From Chthoniobacter sp. (GTDB lineage: Bacteria; Verrucomicrobiota; Verrucomicrobiia; Chthoniobacterales; Chthoniobacteraceae): a stretch of DNA of 64,000 nucleotides. Under the pieces are notes generated by a model. It was not told the DNA's origin, did no database searches, and saw only the letters and a program-made list of their open reading frames with translations. The position numbers were made by a program, and so were the translations under genes. The DNA is taken from contig JAIOPH010000011.1 in NCBI GenBank assembly GCA_021414005.1, positions 62,001-126,000 of the forward strand. The letters are read 5' to 3'. The first letter of the stretch is position 1; every line of letters begins with the position of its first letter. This document shows positions 45,253-53,826 of this stretch, piece after piece.

Positions 45253-45678
45253 TCAGTCCTTCGAATCCCAGTTGCCGATGTCGTCGGAGGTATTCGGCTG
45301 CATGTCAGGGCCGGAGGAAAAAACGTCGTAGGATTTGGTATTGTGCGTTCCGGGCTGGACGTAGAGGTATTCCTTATTCCAAGGATCGACCAGTTCGCCC
45401 GCCTCGGCCTGCGGGCGCCAGTTGCGGGCACCTTCGGGTTTGGTGACGAGAGCTTTCAGGCCTTGCTCGGTGCTAGGCAGCACGCCGCAGTAGTTTTGAT
45501 ACATGAGCAGCTTGGTTTTGAAACCCTCGACGCCGCCGCGTGCGGCTACGATTTTGGCATCATCGATTTTGCTACCCATCATTTTCACCCCCATGCCGAT
45601 GAGCAGGCCGATGATGCAAACCACGAGCATGATTTCGAGAAGGGTGAAGCCGGAGCTTTGGCGATGTGACTTTTTCAT
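45253..45678 (-). CDS. gspG: Type II secretion major pseudopilin GspG
   Basis: 141 aa. Prepilin cleavage site and helix SSGFTLLEIMLVVCIIGLL (~8-26), then the GspG fold with LPSTEQGLKALVTKPE and WRPQAEAGELVDPWNKEYLY. The Asp-rich C-terminus (SSGPDMQPNTSDDIGNWD) fits the calcium site. It builds the pseudopilus. Start overlaps the stop of the upstream unknown gene by 4 nt. Confidence 0.95.
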   Translation of the reverse strand: MKKSHRQSSGFTLLEIMLVVCIIGLLIGMGVKMMGSKIDDAKIVAARGGVEGFKTKLLMYQNYCGVLPSTEQGLKALVTKPEGARNWRPQAEAGELVDPWNKEYLYVQPGTHNTKSYDVFSSGPDMQPNTSDDIGNWDSKD

Positions 45679-46754
45679 GGAGCGTTGGGTGCGAGGGTGT
45701 AGTCGAGAGATGGAGAGTTGTATTTGAGTTGGAGTTCCAAGGTGCGCACGGCGACCGGACCCGAATCACCATTAAGCTGGATCACTACTTTGTTCAAACC
45801 GGGGCGTAGTGCCGAGCCGGGAATGGCCTTTTGCGCGCGCAGCCAGCCAGCGTAGTGAAAGCGCATGTCGGCTTCCAGCGGGCGGGAGAGGCCGATGTAG
45901 CCGGGGTCGGCGAGGTCGGGTTGGTGAATGGCGGCGGCTCCGAGGGCGTGGCCGTTCACGGTGATCGTGGGTGGAGCGAGAAGGTCAGCATCGAGAATTT
46001 CGAAGCTGATGAGGGCGCTGAGCGGCTGGGTGCCGAGGTCGAACTCCCACGCGCCGGTGGGCTTGTCGTGTGGCGTGAGCTTGGTGGCGTCCGGATCGAG
46101 CGAGGCTTTGATCCGGCCATAGAGGCTGTAGTCATCGGCGTTGAGCGTCGTACCCGGAAGATTTTCAAAAGCATCGCTGACGTTGGCGGGTGCTTCGTAA
46201 TCAATGGCGTGTTGGACTTCCGCGCGCTTCAGCGAGGCGAGAAAGACGCCGCGAATATTTCGGCCATCGCCGCTGGTGGTGATGTCCACGTAGTCCACGC
46301 CTTCCATCGCAAGCGTGAGGTTTTCCGAGGTCGGCAGGCCGAGCCCGGTGCCGAATGGGCCTTGCTCGAAATGCGTCGCGCCGGTTTCCGACCAGCCGCT
46401 GAGGCGGGGCGCGGCGTCTTTCACGTCGTCGTAAAAAAGGCGGAACTGAAGGGATTTGTTGAGGTCGCCGACGCGGCGAAAGTGCAGTCGGTAGATGGTT
46501 TGCGAAGGCATGTCGTCGCGGGCGGAGACGCGCTCGGTGCGGAGCGAGACGAGCCAGATGGGGAGCGAAACCAGCGGCGGACTGCCCGAGGCGAGCGCGC
46601 GGAAATCCAGCCACACGGAGAAGGGCGTGGGCTGTTCGCGCAGTTCTTGCGCGTGCAGAAGCTGGGGCACGGCGAGCGCCAGGGCGAAGGCGAGTCGCAC
46701 AAGGCGGGTGGCAGAAGAGAGACGAGGTATTTTCAAGGGCGGCGCGGGGAACAC
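45675..46754 (-). CDS. Exported protein of unknown function inside the type II secretion operon
   Basis: 359 aa. The N-terminus has a basic region and signal-like helix (~18-35, ending LLHAQE). The body is beta-rich with two patterned halves; ITVNGHALGAAAIH and LRPGLNKVVIQLNGD resemble galactose-binding/jelly-roll folds. It lies between gspF (48 nt) and gspG (4-nt overlap), so co-translation with the pseudopilin is likely. No family recognised. It may be a Verrucomicrobiota-specific secretion component or a secreted passenger. Confidence 0.7.
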   Translation of the reverse strand: MFPAPPLKIPRLSSATRLVRLAFALALAVPQLLHAQELREQPTPFSVWLDFRALASGSPPLVSLPIWLVSLRTERVSARDDMPSQTIYRLHFRRVGDLNKSLQFRLFYDDVKDAAPRLSGWSETGATHFEQGPFGTGLGLPTSENLTLAMEGVDYVDITTSGDGRNIRGVFLASLKRAEVQHAIDYEAPANVSDAFENLPGTTLNADDYSLYGRIKASLDPDATKLTPHDKPTGAWEFDLGTQPLSALISFEILDADLLAPPTITVNGHALGAAAIHQPDLADPGYIGLSRPLEADMRFHYAGWLRAQKAIPGSALRPGLNKVVIQLNGDSGPVAVRTLELQLKYNSPSLDYTLAPNAP

Positions 46755-46802
46755 GATGAACCGCAGGGGGGCGGAAAAGTTTCCCGGCCCGCGTGCATTA
46801 GC

Positions 46803-48110
46803 TCAGCGAACCTGGGTTTTCAACCCCGACGTGAGGCCGAAGACGGCGCTCATAATGCCATAGACGACGAGGCCGACGACGGCGGCGATGACGATCATCA
46901 CGAGCGGCGGAATGAGCGTGGAGACGACTTGGATTTGCTGATCCAGTTCGCGTTCATAAACATCGGCGATCATCTGCATGGTGCCGCCGAGTTTTCCCGT
47001 CTGCTCGCCTACGGCCATCATATCGATGAAGAGTTCGGGGAAGATGCCCTGCTCGCCGAGTGCGACGGAAAGCGTGGCGCCATCCACCACGGCTTTGCGG
47101 ACCTCGACCATGCGGAGGCGCACGTATTCGTTGCCGGAGATTTCCTCGAGCAGTTCGAGCGAACGCAGGAGGGTTACGCCGTTTTCCATGAGCGTGCCGA
47201 GGGTGCGGGCAAACTGTGCGTAAAACCGATAGCGGATGATCCGGCTGTAGAGCGGGATGCGCCACACGAAATAGTCCCACGCGCGGCGTCCCTCGGCTGT
47301 GGCGGTGAAGGTTTTCCACGCGCCGTAAGCCACCGCGCCGCCGAGCACGCCGACCCACCAGTAGTGGACGAGCAGGGAATTGGCGGTGACAAGGAGCTGG
47401 GTGGCGGGGGGTAGCGGTTGGCCGGTGCCTTTGAAAAAGGTCATCAGCTTCGGCACCATCACGGTCATGAAGATGATGATGAGTCCCGTGCCGGCGACGA
47501 CCAGGACGGCGGGATAAAGCAGCGCCTGCGAGACGCGGTCGCGCAGTGCCTTCACGTCGGAAAGATGGCGCACGAGGCGCTTGAGGATTTCCGGGAGCGC
47601 GCCGCTGGCCTCCCCGGCCGAGACGAGATTCACATAGAGCGGCGAAAAGATGCGCGGGTAGTCGCGCAACGCCTGCGAGAGGCTGCGGCCATCCACCAGC
47701 GCGCGGTGCAGACCGTGGGAAAGGCCGTGCAGCTTGGGATGCTTGAGGCGCTTTTCCAGCACGCCGAGCGCCTCGTCGAGGGTCATGCCGGCGGTGAGCA
47801 AATGGGCGAGCTGCTCGGTGAAAAGATGCTGGTGGGTGTGCGAAAGGGAGGAGATCGTGCCGGGCGCAGCGGCGGGGGTGGTGGACTTCGCCACGGCACT
47901 CGGGGGTTTGGCCGGTTCGGAGCGCTGCCCGGCTCCGGTCGATGGACTCGCCGCAGCGGAAGTCTCCCCACTCGCGAGCGCTTCGATCCTGATGGGCACG
48001 CCGCCCTGCTGCTCCACTTGGAAAATGGCAGCCGCCCGGTCGTTGCACGTCAGCACGCCATCAATCAGCTTTCCATCGGACTTTCGGGCGGTGTATTTGA
48101 ACTGGGGCAT
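46803..48110 (-). CDS. gspF: Type II secretion inner-membrane protein GspF
   Basis: 435 aa. N-terminal ~110-residue region with FKYTARKSDGKLIDGVL, an Ala/Pro linker, and two T2SSF domains (~113-235, LFTEQLAHLLTAGMTLDEAL; ~310-430, FARTLGTLMENGVTLLRSLE), each followed by membrane helices. It links the ATPase GspE to the pseudopilus. No gspE or gspD in the window, so the locus is partial or split. Confidence 0.94.
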   Translation of the reverse strand: MPQFKYTARKSDGKLIDGVLTCNDRAAAIFQVEQQGGVPIRIEALASGETSAAASPSTGAGQRSEPAKPPSAVAKSTTPAAAPGTISSLSHTHQHLFTEQLAHLLTAGMTLDEALGVLEKRLKHPKLHGLSHGLHRALVDGRSLSQALRDYPRIFSPLYVNLVSAGEASGALPEILKRLVRHLSDVKALRDRVSQALLYPAVLVVAGTGLIIIFMTVMVPKLMTFFKGTGQPLPPATQLLVTANSLLVHYWWVGVLGGAVAYGAWKTFTATAEGRRAWDYFVWRIPLYSRIIRYRFYAQFARTLGTLMENGVTLLRSLELLEEISGNEYVRLRMVEVRKAVVDGATLSVALGEQGIFPELFIDMMAVGEQTGKLGGTMQMIADVYERELDQQIQVVSTLIPPLVMIVIAAVVGLVVYGIMSAVFGLTSGLKTQVR

Positions 48111-48138
48111 GACGCGCGGAAGTTAAGCCCGGAAAGCA

Positions 48139-48166
48139 CGAAGGCAAGCCGTGAGGCTTGCCTTCG
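48139..48166 (-). terminator. Perfect 11-bp hairpin between the PEP-CTERM gene and gspF
   Basis: CGAAGGCAAGC and GCTTGCCTTCG pair perfectly with a 6-nt loop (CGTGAG). It lies after the PEP-CTERM gene and just upstream of gspF on the same strand. There is no U-run in the minus transcript, so it may be a transcript-end or stability element rather than a strong terminator. Confidence 0.5.
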
Positions 48167-48192
48167 CAAAGTGGGAAATTGGATGGTAGCCG

Positions 48193-48879
48193 TTATTTTA
48201 CTGACCGCCGCCGCCGCGCCACGAGCGAAGTCAATCCGACCATTAGCAGGGCGGCGGACGTGGGTTCAGGTGCAGCCGTAGGATTCAGCGTCTGCGGAGA
48301 GGATGCAATTGCCACCGTGCCCCGATTGTTTAGTCCGCTGCCACGGATAACTGTGCCCACGTCGTCAAGACTAAGGTTCTTGCTGGGAGGAACCACCTGA
48401 GGGGTCGCCCAATTCCAAAGGCCACTAGTATTGCTCACGTCAAGAACGAGGGTCTGTGCAGTATTGAAAAACCGCAGAACCAAGGGTGTGCCGGCTGCAG
48501 GAAGGAGCCCGTCTGCGATGCCAGTGCTAATTGAAAAAGCATCCACAAATAATTCGCCGTTGCCCGGAGAATTCCCAACACTGTCACCGATAGTAAAATT
48601 GATTCCGAATGGAGTTCCGGGTCCCGTCAGCGCCACGAAGGTTGAGATGGCGTCTGCGCCAGTAGTGCCAAATGGCGCACCATTAGTTCCGTCCGAAAAG
48701 TAACCCAATCGGACCTGGGTTCCATCCAACGCGGTTCCAAGATTGCCGGCGCTGAGCGGAACATTACTGTCGTCTCGGATTGACTTGGCTCCCGAATCAA
48801 TAGAGATCGAAATGGTTGCGGCCTCGCAAACAGTAAGAGCGAGCGTGGTGATGGCGATGCTGAGGTTTAGTATTTTCAT
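48193..48879 (-). CDS. PEP-CTERM sorting-domain protein
   Basis: 228 aa. Signal peptide ~1-20, beta-rich middle, and a C-terminal PEP-CTERM signal: APEPTSAALLMVGLTSLVA followed by RRRRSVK. Such proteins are sorted and processed by an exosortase (not in this window) and usually end up in surface or exopolysaccharide-linked structures. The middle part (STFVALTGPGTPFGINF) has no recognised domain. Next to the type II secretion genes, which may export it. Confidence 0.88.
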   Translation of the reverse strand: MKILNLSIAITTLALTVCEAATISISIDSGAKSIRDDSNVPLSAGNLGTALDGTQVRLGYFSDGTNGAPFGTTGADAISTFVALTGPGTPFGINFTIGDSVGNSPGNGELFVDAFSISTGIADGLLPAAGTPLVLRFFNTAQTLVLDVSNTSGLWNWATPQVVPPSKNLSLDDVGTVIRGSGLNNRGTVAIASSPQTLNPTAAPEPTSAALLMVGLTSLVARRRRSVK

Positions 48880-48923
48880 ATGATAATAAGCTGGGAGTTG
48901 TTAAAGAATAATCGGGTATCAAT

Positions 48924-50009
48924 TTAAGGTGTATATGGGAGCGCTTGGGTCAAATTCAACGAAGCTCCGGTGTGGGCAATATAGATTGCAGTGCCTGCAG
49001 AAATCACAGTTGAACTCCGATCTGTATTGCCTGTCCTCTTCCAGATATTGTTTGGGCTACCGATAAGTCCCGTCCAAAAGTAGGTATCCCAAGCGGACGT
49101 TGTAGCATTCCAAACATTGACGGTGTCGGCACTGTTGGCTGTTGCTCCAGATGACCAGCCAGGTAGTAAATGCAAACCCAGTGATCCCAAGGTCGTATCC
49201 GTTGGGAACCGATTTGCGAGGAAGGAATTCCCCGATGCTCCGATATCCGATTGTTCGGAAGTCGATGGGACAGTTCCCATCAAAGTAATTACAGCCTGAC
49301 TGCCAGTGTCTTTATGGACAACAAAAACCCCATCGTCGGGATAGATGACGGTGTTTGAACGATCAGTGTTTCCGGTCCGTTTCCAGATGTTATTCGGGCT
49401 ACCTGCGGTCCCGGTCCAAAAATAGGTGTCCCAAGCCGTCCCATTCCACAACAGCACATTGTCAGCGGCACTCGCAGTTGCCCCTGCGGCCAAGGTGGGG
49501 AGCGTGGAAGCATTACCGAAAACAGTCCCAATCGTGTTTGCAGGTAAAATTTCGACCGTGTCGGGAGTGACGCCTGCGGTGATCACGTCTGCGATGTTCG
49601 TTACCCCTGTGCCGGTCAGGTCCACCGTGAGTTGCGTGGCGGTATTGGCCGTAATGATGAAAAACTTGCCGACATGCGCTGCAGTTGCGGAGGTCTTGAC
49701 GCGAACAAGACGAGGGGCGGTGGTGGAGGCGAACTGGCCGACAGTAAAGGCCGCGCCAGTGAGAGATAGCTGATTAACGCTGTCCACGGCCGCGACTGCT
49801 CCGACAAAATCAGCCGACTTGTAGAGAGGTATCGAAAGCGCGCGGCTCGAAGGAACATTCGCGCTCGGTGCCGCTGGAATTGTTACTGTTACAAATCCTA
49901 CCGGCGTCGTCGTCGCCGTGGTTTGGCTATGGAGAGGGCAGGTCAGGAGGGCACCAGTGAGGCAGGCGGTGGCGAAAATGGGGCGGAGGAGGGTGTTCGG
50001 CGTTTTCAT
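48924..50009 (-). CDS. TIGR02597-family exported protein
   Basis: 361 aa. Signal peptide ~1-28, then VGFVTVTIPA and a Ser/Thr-rich beta structure. Two internal repeats carry WDTYFWTGTAGSPNNIWKRT (~196-215) and the nearly identical WDTYFWTGLIGSPNNIWKRT near the end. This fits TIGR02597, a family I associate with Verrucomicrobia. Surface or structural role presumed. Its neighbour is the PEP-CTERM gene 44 nt downstream, same strand. Confidence 0.85.
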   Translation of the reverse strand: MKTPNTLLRPIFATACLTGALLTCPLHSQTTATTTPVGFVTVTIPAAPSANVPSSRALSIPLYKSADFVGAVAAVDSVNQLSLTGAAFTVGQFASTTAPRLVRVKTSATAAHVGKFFIITANTATQLTVDLTGTGVTNIADVITAGVTPDTVEILPANTIGTVFGNASTLPTLAAGATASAADNVLLWNGTAWDTYFWTGTAGSPNNIWKRTGNTDRSNTVIYPDDGVFVVHKDTGSQAVITLMGTVPSTSEQSDIGASGNSFLANRFPTDTTLGSLGLHLLPGWSSGATANSADTVNVWNATTSAWDTYFWTGLIGSPNNIWKRTGNTDRSSTVISAGTAIYIAHTGASLNLTQALPYTP

Positions 50010-50338
50010 GCTCGGCTAATTCCTCCTGATATCGGCACGGCGCAAGCAGAATTTAATAAAAAGTTGTTTAGATTTCGTAAAGGTTGTAAAGAAAGCCCTT
50101 CTGACGCCTTTGGTGGATTGGAGCGCTTTGCCGGAACCGCTCTGAAATCGACGGCCCGGTTTCTCTGTGGAAGCACTGCGACTGGAGGGGAGCCGGAGCG
50201 GGAGAGACACGTCGTTTTTCTCACCGCGCACCGTGACATTCGGCAAAAAACCTCCCGTTTTCTTGCCGATGGGCACTCGCTTTTTCAGCCCGGCCCTCCG
50301 GCTAGTCTCAGCGCGCCCAGTTTCGCTCGCCGCAGACG
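50010..50338. other. Intergenic region, probably the promoter of the TIGR02597 gene
   Basis: 329 nt with an A+T-rich block (50051-50095) upstream of the minus-strand TIGR02597 gene, the most likely promoter area. The ribosome site AGGAGG lies at ~50022-50027 on the minus strand. No gene or repeat seen in the rest. Confidence 0.4.
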
Positions 50339-51460
50339 CTAAACGAGCCCGAGCTGCCCTTTATACACCCAGAGGAGGGCTTTGAGGCCGAGTTCCACGA
50401 CGTTGAACGGTTTGCCAACGAAGTCGTTGCCGCCGCTGAGATTGGACTGGACGCGGTTGCCGAGCGTATCCATGCCGGTGATGAAGACGATGGGCGTTTT
50501 CTGGTGCAGCGGGAGGGCGCGGGCGCGGGTGCAGAGGTCGAAGCCGCTCATTTCGGGCAGGCCGATGTCGAAGAACACCATGTCGAAAGGCCGCGCGGCG
50601 AGGGCGGTGAGGCCAGCGGTGGGCGTGGCGGCGGTGGTGGCCTCAAGGTTCACGAGGCGCATGGCGGCCTGGATGAGCCGGGCGACCCCGTCCTCATCGT
50701 CCACCACGAGAACCTGCCCGTAGGCGGGATCTTGAACGCGGCTGCGCTGAGGTTCCTGCACGAGGGTGGCGAGGAGGTCGAGGGACTGGCCGAGAGTGCG
50801 AATCGTGGAGGCATTGATCTGTGTGGGCATGCGCAGAAGGTCGAAGGCGAGGGCTTCGACGGCGGAGGCGAAGGTGAAGAGGGGCTTTTGCCCGAGCATG
50901 GCCATCTGCTCGGTGAGGGCGTGGATACGCTGGAAAAGCTCGCGCAGGCAGGCGGTGTCGTTGGCATCGCGGCTCAGGGCTTGAAGCGAGCGGCGGAGGA
51001 TGGTGATGGTTTCCGGCGCGCTGTCGAGGCCCATGGTGATCCAGCTTTGGTCCGGGCGAAAAGGCAGGCTCTTGGAAAGGATGGCGGGCTGGAGGCCGAA
51101 GGTCGTCTCCACGGCATCCATCAGATCGGCCATGGGGTTGGCGGTGCGCTTGAGCACGCGGGTGGCACCGGCGGTCTGCGCGGCCTCGGCGAGCTGACCG
51201 CGGGCGGTGGGCAAAACGACCACCGGCAGGGTGCGGGTGCTTTCTCCGGCGCGCAGGGTGGCAATGAGGCGGGCGGGTGCCGGGTCGGGGGTGACGGCAT
51301 CGAGGACCACGAGATCCGGCGGACGCTCGGCGATGGCGCGGAGCGCGGCCTCTCCTGAGCGGGTGGCCTCCACGGCGAAGCCGCTGTGTTCGAGGCGTTC
51401 GCGGTACATATTGCCCAGGAGCTGGTCCTCGTGGACGAGGAGGATGCGTTTGTTCGTCAT
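50339..51460 (-). CDS. REC-Hpt-REC response regulator
   Basis: 373 aa. N-terminal receiver (~4-120) with the acidic pair in LLVHEDQLL, phospho-acceptor in LVVLDAVTPDP and Lys in VLKRTANP. The middle (~140-240) is Hpt-like, with His in RIHALTEQMAMLG but not the usual LKG after it. The C-terminal receiver (~248-370) has VVDDED, FFDIGLPEMSG and GKPF. No DNA-binding domain. Likely a phosphorelay hub or scaffold. It ends before the tRNA-Lys on the other strand. Confidence 0.85.
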   Translation of the reverse strand: MTNKRILLVHEDQLLGNMYRERLEHSGFAVEATRSGEAALRAIAERPPDLVVLDAVTPDPAPARLIATLRAGESTRTLPVVVLPTARGQLAEAAQTAGATRVLKRTANPMADLMDAVETTFGLQPAILSKSLPFRPDQSWITMGLDSAPETITILRRSLQALSRDANDTACLRELFQRIHALTEQMAMLGQKPLFTFASAVEALAFDLLRMPTQINASTIRTLGQSLDLLATLVQEPQRSRVQDPAYGQVLVVDDEDGVARLIQAAMRLVNLEATTAATPTAGLTALAARPFDMVFFDIGLPEMSGFDLCTRARALPLHQKTPIVFITGMDTLGNRVQSNLSGGNDFVGKPFNVVELGLKALLWVYKGQLGLV

Positions 51461-51637
51461 AGCGGTTTGGTCGGTAGCGGGTCGAGGTGGATGGCCGCAC
51501 CGTCACTGTTGGCAGCCGCAGGGAGCGTGCCTAGGAGTTGAAAAGAATTTCCGCTAATGGCTGGGAGAAATTGAGTGGCAGCGGTGAGATGTGCATTTGG
51601 CAACTCGCTCTTTCCCCGTGTGACCCGGAAATAGTGC

Positions 51638-51665
51638 TTGAGCGCGATCCTAGTCCCGCTAATTT
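51638..51665 (+). promoter_or_regulatory. Candidate promoter for tRNA-Lys
   Basis: TTGAGC at 51638-51643 and TAATTT at 51660-51665 with a 16-nt spacer, followed by a G+C-rich stretch like the discriminators of tRNA and rRNA promoters, 31 nt before the tRNA. Match to the sigma70 consensus is moderate. Confidence 0.35.
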
Positions 51666-51696
51666 CCCGGCCCGCGCGATCCGGCTGCGGGTTCAC

Positions 51697-51772
51697 GGAC
51701 GAGTAGCTCAATTGGCAGAGCAAGCGACTCTTAATCGCTAGGTTCTGGGTTCGATTCCCAGCTCGTCCACCA
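51697..51772 (+). tRNA. tRNA-Lys (anticodon CUU)
   Basis: Full cloverleaf: acceptor GGACGAG / CTCGTCC, D arm GCTC...GAGC, anticodon stem AGCGA / TCGCT with loop CTCTTAA (anticodon CTT), T arm CTGGG TTCGATT CCCAG. Discriminator A at 51769 and an encoded CCA at 51770-51772. Reads AAG Lys codons. Confidence 0.96.
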
Positions 51773-51850
51773 CCTCTTTCTCGACCGAGCGTGCCGATAT
51801 CCTTCGGCTGGATTGCTGAAATTCGCGCGGCCCGCTAACTACCAGCCGCG

Positions 51851-52516
51851 ATGACTCCCGACCTTCCTCCCGCCGCAACCGCTTCGCCGGTCGCTTCCAG
51901 CTTGAGCGCGCTTTTCGCCGGCGTCGGCGTGCGGATTTTCCACCGCCGCATGCACGTCGGTCTCTCCGCGGTGCTGCTCGCCACGCTGGTTTATCGCCCG
52001 CGCGATTTTTTTGGCGCGCACGCCACGGCGGCCACGCTTGTCTCGCTGCTGCTCGTCGTCGCCGGGCTGGCGTTGCGGGCGTGGGCGGCGGGTTGCGCGG
52101 GCGGGCACACGCGGCTGGCGACCATCGAAGCGCCGCGGCTGGCGACCGGCGGGCCGTTCGCCCACGTCCGTAACCCGATTTATCTGGCGAGCGTGATCCT
52201 CGGCGCGGGCATGGTCGGGCTGCTCGCCGACCCGTGGATGCTGGCCCTGTGCGTGGCGGTTTTCGTCTTTCTCTACACCGCCATCGTCCCCGCCGAGGAG
52301 CGCTTCCTGCGCGGGCAATTCGGCGACGCCTACGCCCGCTACTGCGCGCACGTTCCGCGGCTGCTCCCGCGGCTGCGCGGCTGGTCGGGAGCGGAGCAGC
52401 GTCCGTTCGAGCGCGCGGCCATGGTCGGCGAAGTGCGCCTGGCGATTTTGCTCGTCGGCATCTACGCCGGGTTGCGCGGCGCGGCGCGGCTGCGCGGGTG
52501 GTGGCTGGGTTTCTGA
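51851..52516 (+). CDS. Isoprenylcysteine methyltransferase-like membrane protein
   Basis: 221 aa, four to five membrane helices. FAHVRNPIYLASVILGAG (~109-126) and PAEERFLRGQFGDAYARYC (~150-168) are the SAM-binding and C-terminal signatures of the ICMT/PEMT family in bacteria. Substrate unknown; bacterial members methylate lipids or other small molecules. Single gene after the tRNA. Confidence 0.82.
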   Translation: MTPDLPPAATASPVASSLSALFAGVGVRIFHRRMHVGLSAVLLATLVYRPRDFFGAHATAATLVSLLLVVAGLALRAWAAGCAGGHTRLATIEAPRLATGGPFAHVRNPIYLASVILGAGMVGLLADPWMLALCVAVFVFLYTAIVPAEERFLRGQFGDAYARYCAHVPRLLPRLRGWSGAEQRPFERAAMVGEVRLAILLVGIYAGLRGAARLRGWWLGF

Positions 52517-52526
52517 AAGGCGCGGG

Positions 52527-53786
52527 TCAGGCATGCAGCGGCAGCCGCACGATGATCGTGGTGCCCTTCCCGTATTCACTCTCGGCGAGCACCGTGCCGC
52601 CGTGGGTTTGCACGATGTGCTTCACGATGGAAAGCCCGAGTCCTGTGCCGCCCTGCTCGCGGGTGCGGGCCTTGTCGGCGCGGTAGAAGCGCTCGAAGAT
52701 GTGCGCCAGATCGGCGGGCGGAATGCCCGGCCCGGTGTCCTCCACGCGCAGCTCGAACTGCCCGCCGGTCACCGCCGCGCGCAGCCGGATTTCGCCGCCG
52801 GGCCCGGTGTATTTCACGGCGTTCTCGAGCAGGTTGTTTAGCACCTGGCCGAGCCGCAGCGGGTCGCCAAAAAGCGGCGGCAGCCCCGCCGGCACCTCGC
52901 AGGTGAAATGCAGTTTTTTCTTCCTGAGCTGGCTCTCCCAATCGGTGGCTACAGCGCGCAGAAACGCGTCCGGCGCGATTACCTCGCGGCGCAGCGTCTC
53001 CTGCCGAGCTTCGAGCCGCGCGAGTGTGAGCAAATCTTCGAGCAGCGCATTCAGCCGCCGCGAGTGGCGGACGAGAATGGCGAAAACCTCCGCCTGATCC
53101 GCCCGCGCCATGCCGGGATCGTCCTGCAAATTTTCGAGATAGCCGTGGAAGATCGAAAGCGGCGTCCGCAGTTCATGCGAGACGTTGGCGACAAATTCGC
53201 GGCGCACGTCCTCAAGCTGTTTCAGCCGTGAAATGTCGCGAACTATCGCCACCACACCCGGCCCGTTTGCCTGGTCGCGAATCGGCACGGCATGAACGCC
53301 GAGCTGCCGCGCGCGGCGACCGCCATTGATCGCCACATCGCGCGATTGCGGCGCGCCGGTTTCGAACGCTGCCGCGATCATCGCCTCGATCTCCGGCTCG
53401 CGCAGAAGCTGGAGCACGGTCTGGCCGAGCGGCTCTCCCTTTGGCTCGAAAATCCTGACGAAGGACGGATTTACGAGCCGCAGCACATGCTGCGCGTCCA
53501 CCACCATCACGCCCTCCTCCATGCTCGCGAGGATCGTCCGCAGGTTGAATTCCTCGCGATCAAACTGCCCGCGCAGGCGCTCCTGCTCCTCTGCCAGCTT
53601 GCCGAGCGGATGCGTCAGCGCGGAAAAGCGCCCGCCATCGAGAAAGACAAAGCTCTCCGGCTTGCGGCCCGCGGCGAGATCATCCAGAAGGGCCGTCAAA
53701 CGCCGCCAGTGAGGCTCCGCCCGCCGCTGCTGCAGCCACCACGCGATGGCGATGCCGGCGGCGAGAATTCCGAAAAACCAGGACAT
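52527..53786 (-). CDS. PhoR-like sensor histidine kinase
   Basis: 419 aa. One N-terminal membrane helix (~4-19), PAS domain (~85-195, MEEGVMVVDAQHVLRLVNPS), HisKA with phospho-His in FVANVSHELRTPLS (~212-225), and HATPase with NLLENAVKYT (N box), EDTGPGI and GGTGLGLSIVKH. Lacks a large periplasmic sensor, like PhoR. Pairs with the regulator gene 40 nt upstream on the same strand. Confidence 0.92.
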   Translation of the reverse strand: MSWFFGILAAGIAIAWWLQQRRAEPHWRRLTALLDDLAAGRKPESFVFLDGGRFSALTHPLGKLAEEQERLRGQFDREEFNLRTILASMEEGVMVVDAQHVLRLVNPSFVRIFEPKGEPLGQTVLQLLREPEIEAMIAAAFETGAPQSRDVAINGGRRARQLGVHAVPIRDQANGPGVVAIVRDISRLKQLEDVRREFVANVSHELRTPLSIFHGYLENLQDDPGMARADQAEVFAILVRHSRRLNALLEDLLTLARLEARQETLRREVIAPDAFLRAVATDWESQLRKKKLHFTCEVPAGLPPLFGDPLRLGQVLNNLLENAVKYTGPGGEIRLRAAVTGGQFELRVEDTGPGIPPADLAHIFERFYRADKARTREQGGTGLGLSIVKHIVQTHGGTVLAESEYGKGTTIIVRLPLHA

Positions 53787-53826
53787 CAGCTCGGCGAATC
53801 CGGGATGCGATTTTCAGAACTCCCCA

